In this document: positions 1-6,500 of the stretch, in pieces
Position numbering within the stretch: position 1 is the first letter of the stretch
Layout: each line of letters starts with the position of its first letter
NCBI GenBank assembly: GCA_944392185.1
Contig: CALXVW010000013.1
Span: 1-16,269, forward strand
From: an uncultured Alphaproteobacteria bacterium
Lineage (GTDB): Bacteria > Pseudomonadota > Alphaproteobacteria > RF32 > CAG-239
Direction: 5' to 3'
Length of the DNA stretch: 16,269 nt
Translations under genes and position numbers: made by a program
Notes under the pieces: model-generated
The model's input: the letters and a program-made list of their open reading frames with translations, nothing else
Told to the model about the DNA's origin: nothing
The model's database searches: none

Positions 1-63
1 GTGTGTGGTTATGTTTTTTTGGGAGAGGAATGGCAGAAGTCTTTTGCTATGCTAGAAAAGTGA
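1..63 (+). CDS. Possible 3' end of an upstream gene (partial)
   Basis: Frame 1 is open from the first base to a TGA at 61-63 and reads as a plausible protein tail ending ...EEWQKSFAMLEK. The stretch is only 20 codons, so it could be chance. I recognise no family. It does not resemble the C-terminus of ribosomal protein L1, which often precedes L10. If real, its stop lies about 70 bases before the rplJ promoter. Confidence 0.25.
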   Translation: MCGYVFLGEEWQKSFAMLEK

Positions 64-134
64 GCCAGACCTATATAAAAATAAATACGTTTGAAAAAAC
101 GGAGCTCTTTTGTTTTATTTTCGTAAAAAAATGC

Positions 135-163
135 TTGACTTTTAGAGTTTTACATATTATTAA
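135..163 (+). promoter_or_regulatory. Sigma70-type promoter for rplJ-rplL
   Basis: A -35 box TTGACT (135-140) and a -10 box TATTAA (158-163) are separated by 17 bases. Transcription would start near 170, giving a leader of about 240 nt before rplJ. The position just upstream of the L10-leader-like RNA supports the call. Start site not demonstrated. Confidence 0.55.
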
Positions 164-174
164 CCAAACCACAA

Positions 175-260
175 GAATGGCTGGTGCCGTTCGACCTGTC
201 CAAGACTGCCGGTGGCCTATGGCCTTAAATATCCAGCATAGACGGAGTAAGTGAGATTTT
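175..260 (+). promoter_or_regulatory. L10-leader-like autoregulatory RNA
   Basis: The core CCAAGACTGCCGGTGG (200-215), then CTTAAA (224-229), CCAGC (233-237) and GACGG (241-245), follows the order of conserved elements I recall for the bacterial L10 leader. There L10, bound to L12, represses its own mRNA. Visible helices are GGCC/GGCC (214-217/221-224), CCGT/ACGG (187-190/242-245), and an interrupted pairing of 207-212 with 233-238. CCAGC could pair instead with GCTGG (180-184), so two folds may compete. The position directly after the promoter and before rplJ fits. Assignment is from motif memory, not a covariance-model search. Confidence 0.7.
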
Positions 261-269
261 TTTAATCAA

Positions 270-392
270 TTTTTCTCCTGGACAGTTAGGTCCCGTCAGG
301 GCAAATAGTTTGGGAGAGAAAAACTTCCCTCCTCAATCAAACAGTCTTGGCGGATTTGTTAAAATGGCATATTCCGATTTTTCGGGCTATGC
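270..392 (+). promoter_or_regulatory. Distal rplJ leader with two stem-loops before the ribosome binding site
   Basis: Two further helices are visible downstream of the L10-leader core. In the first, TTTTTCTC (270-277) pairs with GAGAAAAA (316-323), closing a 38-nt loop. In the second, 367-377 pairs with 382-392 around a TTTT loop, 11 pairs with one mismatch and one wobble. It ends only 7 nt before the GGAG (400-403) used by rplJ. No U-run follows, so it is not an intrinsic terminator. It may couple L10 binding to ribosome access, but that is inference. Confidence 0.45.
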
Positions 393-410
393 AAAATTTG
401 GAGACAACAA

Positions 411-887
411 GTGAACCGCGAAGAAAAAGCACAACTGCTCAGCGAGCTGAACGAGCTGTTCTCAAACGCCGAAATCGTAGTCGTTTCTCACTACAAAGGC
501 CTCACCGTTGAGGAAGTTTCGGAGTTGAGAAATAATATCCGTAAAGCCGGTGCTGGGTTCAGAGTTACTAAAAACCGGATTACTCGTCTTGCTCTCAAAG
601 GCACTAAGTTTGAAAACCTGGCTGATCTCTTCACCGGGCCGACTGCTATCGCTTTCGCCAATGATCCGATCTCAGCTTGTAAAGCTTGTGTCGAATTTGC
701 TAAAAACAATGAGAAATTGATTGTTATGGGCGGTGCTATGGGAACAGGTGTTCTCTCCGTTGCCGATATCAACAAATTGGCTACCATTCCTTCTTTGGAA
801 GAACTGCGCGCCAAAATCATTGGTTTGTTGCAAGCTCCTGCTGCTCAGTTGGCAAGAGTTACCAAGGCTTATTCAGAAAAAGAATAG
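411..887 (+). CDS. rplJ: 50S ribosomal protein L10
   Basis: L10 is the base of the ribosomal stalk. It anchors the L7/L12 dimers on 23S rRNA and represses its own operon. The 158-aa product starts MNREEKAQLL and carries the typical N-terminal domain with VVVSHYKGLTVEE and GFRVTKNRITRLAL, then the LATIPSLEELRAKIIGLLQAP region leading into the C-terminal helix that binds L7/L12. The GTG start is supported by GGAG at 400-403, 7 nt upstream. The C-terminus is short. Typical alphaproteobacterial L10 proteins, as I recall them (about 172 aa), have an extra segment of about 11 residues between the QAP-like motif and QLARV, plus a longer acidic tail. rplL follows after 71 nt, presumably co-transcribed. 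Family assignment is secure; the meaning of the short tail is inference. Confidence 0.97.
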   Translation: MNREEKAQLLSELNELFSNAEIVVVSHYKGLTVEEVSELRNNIRKAGAGFRVTKNRITRLALKGTKFENLADLFTGPTAIAFANDPISACKACVEFAKNNEKLIVMGGAMGTGVLSVADINKLATIPSLEELRAKIIGLLQAPAAQLARVTKAYSEKE

Positions 888-958
888 TTCTCTTTCTGAT
901 TAATACAAAATGCAAGATGAATAACAAAACTGTTTAATTTATTTATTGGAGAAAAAAA

Positions 959-1333
959 ATGGCCGATTTAGCCAAATTAGTAGATGAATTGTCCGCTCTT
1001 ACCGTTATGGAAGCTGCTGACTTGTCCAAAATGTTGGAAGAAAAATGGGGCGTTTCTGCTGCCGCTGCCGTTGCTGTTGCTGCCGGTGGTGCTGCCGCTG
1101 GTGCCGCTGCCGCTGAAGAGAAAGACGAATTTGACGTTGTTCTCGCTGAGGCTGGCGCTAACAAAATCAACGTTATTAAAGAAGTTCGTACCATTACCGG
1201 TCTCGGCTTGAAAGAAGCCAAAGACTTGGTTGATAGCGCTCCCAAGACCATCAAAGAGGGCGTTGCCAAAGCTGAAGCCGAAGAAATGAAGAAGAAATTG
1301 GAAGAGGCTGGGGCTAAGGTTGAGCTCAAGTAA
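959..1333 (+). CDS. rplL: 50S ribosomal protein L7/L12
   Basis: L7/L12 forms the multicopy, flexible stalk of the large subunit that recruits translation GTPases. The 124-aa product has the expected three parts: an N-terminal dimerisation helix region (about residues 1-33, MADLAKLVDELSALTVMEAA), an Ala/Gly-rich hinge (about 34-53), and the globular C-terminal domain (about 55-124) with the conserved NKINVIKEVR and GLGLKEAKDLV motifs. The length is normal. The ATG is preceded by TTGGAG (946-951), 7 nt upstream. It lies 71 nt after rplJ in the same operon. The gene ends 6 nt before a very large palindrome, which may end or process the transcript. Confidence 0.98.
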   Translation: MADLAKLVDELSALTVMEAADLSKMLEEKWGVSAAAAVAVAAGGAAAGAAAAEEKDEFDVVLAEAGANKINVIKEVRTITGLGLKEAKDLVDSAPKTIKEGVAKAEAEEMKKKLEEAGAKVELK

Positions 1334-1339
1334 TTCAAG

Positions 1340-1471
1340 CCTAAAAGCTCAGTATTTGGGCTTCTAGCGCAAAAAACTGCAGAACGGTCGAAATTCATGT
1401 ACTTCTATGTACACTAGAATTTCGACCGCTTTGTTTTTCACGCTATAAGCCACAAATCTTGAGCTTTTAGG
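1340..1471. repeat. Large imperfect palindrome 1 (132 nt) after rplL
   Basis: The outer arms pair perfectly for 12 bases (1340-1351 with 1460-1471). Pairing resumes at 1354-1363 with 1447-1457 (one bulge), 1366-1369 with 1441-1444, 1372-1377 with 1433-1438, and 1385-1395 with 1418-1428 (11 perfect pairs). GTAC/GTAC can pair at the tip. About 47 pairs span the element. The inner hairpin is followed by CTTTGTTTTT (1429-1438), so it could also terminate transcription. It shares its apical sequence with the next element. No coding capacity is evident. Confidence 0.9.
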
Positions 1472-1482
1472 ATAGTGCCTTG

Positions 1483-1609
1483 TGGAAAGTATGTTCTGGC
1501 GACTAATCGTAAAAAATAGAAAAAACCGAAAATTCATGTACTATGGTGTACACTAGGATTTTCAGTTTTTTCATTTTTACTTCTATTCGCGCGTTCTATT
1601 GAACTTCCA
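1483..1609. repeat. Large imperfect palindrome 2 (127 nt), related to palindrome 1
   Basis: Paired segments, from the outside in, are TGGAA/TTCCA (1483-1487/1605-1609), GTTC/GAAC (1493-1496/1601-1604), GCGA/TCGC (1499-1502/1587-1590), A-runs with T-runs at 1509-1525/1566-1580 with small bulges, then 1528-1535 with 1556-1563 including one G-T. GTAC/GTAC sits at the tip. The apical strands ATTCATGTACT and TGTACACTAG also occur in palindrome 1, while the stems differ in sequence. The T-rich right arm (1566-1578) gives a terminator-like look on both strands. Confidence 0.8.
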
Positions 1610-1733
1610 TTACTTCGTGCAGAGAGAGTTTTTGTGTTTCTTGAAAAATCATGTATTTGGTCTTGCTTTTTATTTTGCTTGTTTATTAGAGGTATTTATG
1701 CTATTCTTTTGAGTAATTTGGAAAGGAATAAAT
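1610..1733 (+). promoter_or_regulatory. Promoter region of the HAD/peptidase pair
   Basis: A T-rich non-coding stretch follows the palindromes. A promoter candidate is TTGCTT (1675-1680) and TATGCT (1697-1702) with a 16-base spacer, placing a start near 1709. AAAGGA (1722-1727) is the ribosome binding site, 6 nt before the ATG at 1734. I see no other feature here. This suggests the pair is transcribed separately from rplJL. Confidence 0.45.
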
Positions 1734-2366
1734 ATGCCGCAAAATAAAAAAATTGCTATTTTTGATGTCGACGAGGTTTTGCTTGATATGTGGGGGCCCA
1801 TGCATAAAAAGCTTGAGGATTTTCAAGAGCGTAAGATTAATGATGATGAATGGGTTCAGATTATTCGTGATTTTGATCAAGATCCAAGGCCTTATTTTGA
1901 GTTTGGAAAATATTTTATGGGATCTTCAATATTTGAGCGGTTGAATGCCAAACGAGGAATGAAACAAACCTTACAGGCTTTATCCGCCAATGGTTGGGAT
2001 TTGGCAATTGTAACCTCTGCACCGCCAACCAAAGAAGTGGAACTTAAACGTCGTAAAAATTTACATTATGCTTTTGGTGATGTGTTCGTGAGTATTGACT
2101 GTGTGGGTAGCAAAGATAAAAAAGCTAGAATTGCCGATTTGGCTGCAAAATATGAGGAAAGTATGTTTGTTGATGATAATCCGGCGATTGTTCAGCAAAG
2201 TGTCGGAATTGTGACGTATCCGATTTGGCGTTATAATTTGCCGCATAGTTATGCTCTTGAGAAACTTGATTTAAGCAAAGCCAAAATAGCAAAAACATCA
2301 AGTGATATTTTAAAAATTGCGGGAAAAACTTCTTCTGTTAGGGCAATATCCGAGAGAGGCCGATAA
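1734..2366 (+). CDS. HAD-superfamily phosphatase-like protein
   Basis: The 210-aa product has the HAD hydrolase motifs in order: motif I IFDVDEVLLD (Asp11 nucleophile, Asp13), motif II IVTSAPP (Thr94 or Ser95), a lysine-rich segment GSKDKK (Lys127-130, candidate motif III), and motif IV MFVDDNP (Asp147, Asp148). HAD enzymes mostly remove phosphate from small molecules or proteins. The substrate cannot be read from the sequence. Residues 19-80, between motifs I and II, could form a small cap. There is no signal peptide or membrane helix, so it is presumably cytoplasmic. The next gene's ATG follows its stop codon directly, so translation is probably coupled. Its place between rplL and rpoB is unusual. 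Fold assignment is good; function is unknown. Confidence 0.8.
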   Translation: MPQNKKIAIFDVDEVLLDMWGPMHKKLEDFQERKINDDEWVQIIRDFDQDPRPYFEFGKYFMGSSIFERLNAKRGMKQTLQALSANGWDLAIVTSAPPTKEVELKRRKNLHYAFGDVFVSIDCVGSKDKKARIADLAAKYEESMFVDDNPAIVQQSVGIVTYPIWRYNLPHSYALEKLDLSKAKIAKTSSDILKIAGKTSSVRAISERGR

Positions 2367-3275
2367 ATGGAAAAAATAAATATCGACGGAATGGTTTTTG
2401 ATGTTTGCAAAATTAATTCGCACTTGAAAGTTGCCGCTTTTCCCGAAATGGCTCAGAAAATCAAAAACGGCTGTGGCGAAAACTTTTTATCGGTGATGGA
2501 TGGTTATGTTTGTGAGCTGCTAAAATTACCGTTGGCATACAAAACGCCGCCGATGTTTTCTTTTGTGGTTTTGCCGCGCGGTGATGCGTTTAAGCAATTT
2601 AGCGGATGTCCTTTTCCTTACGGAATGGCGACGGCAAAATTTGCAGTCGATGCTGATTATCCGGTACCGTTGGCGGTGGATGAGGGGTGGTTTGAGCGTG
2701 GTTTCCTTTCCGAAGAAAGTATAGAGCGAAAGGTTGGTCTTTGCCATGAACTTGCGCACACACTGCATAGCGCATGGTTTAATAATAAAATGGTTTTGTG
2801 CGAGGGGTTTGCCGAATTGTTGCCCCATTATCTGATGAACCTTGAAAGTCAGAACCACAAACATCGTCAGGCGATAGCCGCGTTTGCTCAAGATAAAATG
2901 CGAACGGTTGCTGATATTGAGCAAAACGGAATGTTCTCTCCCGAGGACTTGAAGCAACAAAATAAGAATACCCAAGAGAGAGAAGGCTATATGTCTGTCT
3001 ATTTGTGGATGTTGGGGTATACAAAACGTGTGGAGAAACACTTTGGTCTTGATAAATTTGGGGCGGCCAACTTGATGTTGTCTGAATTCGAAAAACTAAG
3101 CAAAAATCCTAACACTCCAGTTTTTGAAGAAATGGCAAAGTTAGTCGGTTTGTCTTCTGATGTTTTAACAAATACGTGTCAGTTGCAAAAAGAGGGGCAG
3201 GCGTATGTGCTTAAACTTGATAAGTCTAAACAAGTCGCTCTGCCTAATTATAAAAAAGCTGTTTTGGGTAGATAA
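2367..3275 (+). CDS. Putative zinc metallopeptidase (HExxH, gluzincin-like)
   Basis: The 302-aa product carries CHELAH (His127, Glu128, His131), followed by CEGFAE with Glu146 and Glu150. HExxH plus a downstream EGxAE is the zinc site of gluzincin-type peptidases. Glu146 lies 14 and Glu150 18 residues after the second histidine; the first glutamate of EGxAE is usually the ligand, but both are possible. I see no signal peptide or transmembrane helix, so a cytoplasmic role is likely. The region after about residue 160 is charged and helical-looking. The ATG abuts the TAA of the HAD gene, with an internal AGAGAGG (2353-2359) as ribosome binding site. No clear terminator follows before the rpoB leader. 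I do not recognise a specific family; activity is inferred from the motif only. Confidence 0.65.
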   Translation: MEKINIDGMVFDVCKINSHLKVAAFPEMAQKIKNGCGENFLSVMDGYVCELLKLPLAYKTPPMFSFVVLPRGDAFKQFSGCPFPYGMATAKFAVDADYPVPLAVDEGWFERGFLSEESIERKVGLCHELAHTLHSAWFNNKMVLCEGFAELLPHYLMNLESQNHKHRQAIAAFAQDKMRTVADIEQNGMFSPEDLKQQNKNTQEREGYMSVYLWMLGYTKRVEKHFGLDKFGAANLMLSEFEKLSKNPNTPVFEEMAKLVGLSSDVLTNTCQLQKEGQAYVLKLDKSKQVALPNYKKAVLGR

Positions 3276-3538
3276 AATTTCTCTCCTTTGTCAAGGCGCG
3301 GAAAACTCGTTTTTGAGGTGAAAAAATTCTTGCAAAATGAATCGCTTAGGTGTAAAAGAAACCGAATTTTCGAAAATTATTCTTACGAATCGGTGCGATG
3401 ATTGGGCGCAACGCCCGGGTAACCGCCGGTTTTGCTTTCTTTCTTATTTTGTAACGTTACAGTATATAACCCTCTGCGCGCGGGATTCATTTTTTTGATA
3501 GTATGGCCGCAGATTTTAACCAAAGAGGATATTTTGCA
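3276..3538 (+). promoter_or_regulatory. rpoB leader with palindromes and promoter candidates
   Basis: This 263-nt gap holds several signals. A weak promoter candidate is TTGCAA (3330-3335) with TGTAAA (3351-3356), spacer 15. A perfect 14-bp palindrome AATTTTCGAAAATT lies at 3365-3378, inside arms ACCGA/TCGGT (3361-3365/3390-3394). GC-rich hairpins GGGCG-CAA-CGCCC (3404-3416) and AACC-GCC-GGTT (3421-3431) are followed by a T-rich tract (3431-3450), which could attenuate transcription. A perfect 10-bp palindrome GTAACGTTAC (3451-3460) sits just before TATATAAC (3463-3470), a second -10 candidate without a good -35. Structures are visible; roles are inferred. Confidence 0.45.
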
Positions 3539-6500
3539 ATGAAGGAATCTTATACGAGCAAAAGACGTGTAAGAAGAAACTTCGGCCGAATCGACGCTGT
3601 CGCCGATATGCCGAATCTGATTGAAGTTCAGACTGGTTCTTATAATAGTTTTATTCAAGCCAAAGGGGCTGAAAAATGCGAGTTTGGTTTGGAAGAAGTG
3701 TTCAAATCCATTTTCCCGATTAAAGATTTTTCCGGAAACGGTGAGCTTGAGTTCGTGAGCTATGAGCTCGAGGAGCCTAAGTATGATGTTGATGAATGCA
3801 TCAAACGTGATATGACCTATGCCGCTCCGGTTAAAGCTACCTTGCGTTTGGTCGTTTGGGATACCGATGAGGCTACCGGCGCCAAGTCTATTCACGACAT
3901 TAAAGAGCAAGATGTTTATATGGGCGATATTCCGTTGATGACCGAAAAAGGTACTTTTATCTTCAACGGAACAGAGCGCGTTGTCGTTTCTCAGATGCAC
4001 CGTTCTCCCGGTGTGTTCTTTGACCATGACAAAGGCAAGACAATGGCCAGCGGTAAGTATTTGTTTGCCGCCCGCGTTATTCCTTATCGCGGTTCTTGGC
4101 TTGATTTTGAGTTCGATGCCAAAGATTTGGTTTATGCTCGTATTGACCGCCGCCGTAAATTGCCGGTTACTTCTCTCTTGTATTCTCTCTATTCTAAAGA
4201 AACAGAAGAGAAAATTGCCGCTTTGGCTAAAAAAGGCAAGAAAATTGACCCGGCCGAAATCAAAGGTATGGATAAAGAAGAAATTCTCAACTACTTCTAT
4301 GATACCGATGATTACATTGCCGAAAAGAAGGCTTGGAAAGTTAAGTTCGTGCCTGAGCGCATGAAAGGTGTTAAGTTTGACTTTGACCTGATTAACGCCG
4401 CTGACGGAAAGGTTGTTTTGGAGCAGGGCAAAAAGCTTTCTCCGCGTGCCGCTCAGAAGTTGGCCGATGAAGGTTTGGAGTTCTACAAAGTTACGCCGCA
4501 GCAAATGCTTGGCAAATTCTTGGCTCAAAATATCGTCGTTGCTAAAACCGGAGAGGTTTTGGCCGAGGCCGGCGATGAAATCACCGAGGAATTGCTCGAG
4601 AAATTTGCCGCTAACAAAATTACCGAAATTAAGACCTTGTTTATTGACGGGGTTAATGTCGGGCCATATATCCGCAATACTTTGGCCGCTGACAAAAACA
4701 GCTGCCGTGAGGAGGCTTTGCTTGATATCTACCGCGTTATGCGCCCGGGTGATCCCCCAACCTATGAAACGGCTGATCAACTCTTTAACGCTTTGTTCTT
4801 TGATAAAGACCGCTATGACCTTTCATCCGTTGGTCGTGTGAAGATGAACATTGCCATGGATATCCCGTTTGAAGAGGCTCCGGATACTTATGGTATCTTG
4901 CGCAAAGACGATATTCTCCGCATTGTTAAGAGACTTTGCGAATTGCGTGACGGAAAAGGCGAGGTCGATGATATTGACCACTTAGGAAACCGTCGTGTTC
5001 GCTCGGTCGGCGAGTTGATGGAAAATCAATATCGCATGGGTTTGTTGCGCATGGAGCGCGCTATCCGCGAGCGTATGAGCTCTGAGAACCTCAACAATGT
5101 TAAACCGCAAGATTTGGTTAATGCTAAGCCGATTGCTTCGGTTATTCGCGAGTTCTTCGGTTCTTCTCAGTTGTCTCAGTTTATGGACCAGAACAACCCG
5201 TTGTCTGAGATTACACACAAACGTCGTTTGTCTGCTTTGGGCCCCGGTGGTTTGTCTCGTGACCGCGCCGGATTTGAAGTCCGCGATGTGCACCCGACAC
5301 ACTATGGTCGTATCTGCCCGATTGAAACACCTGAAGGTCCGAATATCGGTTTGATTAACTCCCTTTCTAGCTATGCCCGCATCAACAAATACGGCTTTAT
5401 TGAATGCCCGTATCGTAAGGTTGTCAACGGCGTGGTTACCAAAGAGGTTGTTTATCTTTCCGCCAATGAGGAAGGCAAGTTCAGAATTGCCGAGGCTAAT
5501 GCCAAAGTTAAAGAAAACGGCCATTTTGAAGAAGACCTTATTGCTTGCCGCAAGGCCGGTGAGTTTGAGTTTGCTCATCCGAGCGAGATTGACTTTATTG
5601 ACGTTTCTCCGAAACAGTTGGTATCTGTTGCAACCGCTTTGATTCCGTTCTTGGAAAACGATGATGCAAACCGTGCTTTGATGGGATCTAACATGCAGCG
5701 CCAAGGCGTGCCTTTGCTGCGTTCTGAGGCTCCGTTGGTCGGTACCGGTGTTGAGGGCGTGGTTGCCAAAGATTCCGGAGCAACCGTTGTCTGCAAAGCC
5801 GATGGTATTGTTGATGCCGTTGATGCCAACCGTATTGTGGTTCGCTCTAAGGATGAGCATGCTGCCGATGCCGGTGTTGAAATCTACCGCTTGTCTAAAT
5901 TCCGTCGTTCTAACCAAAATACCTGCATTAACCAAGTTCCGTTGGTTAAGGTCGGTGATGAGGTTCATGCCGGCGATATTATGGCTGACGGACAATGCAC
6001 CGATATGGGTGAGTTGGCTTTGGGCAAGAACGTTTTGGTAGCTTTCATGCCGTGGAACGGTTTGAACTACGAGGATGCTATTTTGTTGTCTGAGAGAATT
6101 TCTCGCGATGATGTCTTCACCTCTTTGCACATTGAGGAATTTGAGGTTATGGCGCGTGATACCAAACTCGGACAGGAAGAAATCACCCGTGATATTCCAA
6201 ACGTTGGTGAAGATGCTTTGCGCAACCTTGATGAGGCCGGTATCGTTTATATCGGTGCCGAAGTTAAGGCCGGTGATATCTTGGTTGGTAAGGTTACACC
6301 CAAAGGTGAATCTCCGGTTACGCCTGAAGAGAAATTGCTGCGTGCCATCTTTGGTGAAAAAGCCTCTGATGTCAGAGATACCTCTTTGCGTGTTCAGCCC
6401 GGTATTGAAGGTATTGTGGTTGATGTTCACGTATTCTCTCGCCGCGGTGTTGAGAAAGATGAACGTGCTCTCTCTATTGAGCAGCAAGAGATTTCTCAGC

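Noticed and set aside
93..120. Weak hairpin around GAGCTC followed by T-rich sequence as a terminator of the upstream gene
   Set aside because: Only AAAAC/GTTTT and the GAGCTC palindrome can pair, with a poor stem; not strong enough to call.
3..254. 83-codon open frame spanning the rplJ promoter and leader
   Set aside because: It runs through the promoter and the conserved L10-leader core, has an unusual Cys/Phe-rich composition and lacks a ribosome binding site. Chance open frame.
1386..1396. GGTCGAAATTC resembling a tRNA T-arm
   Set aside because: It is part of the perfect palindrome stem and no acceptor, D-arm or anticodon structure surrounds it. I saw no tRNA, rRNA, CRISPR array or insertion sequence in the window.
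943..1398. Minus-strand open frame covering rplL and part of palindrome 1
   Set aside because: It is the shadow of the Ala-rich rplL gene (Ala/Ser-rich translation) and has no start signals.
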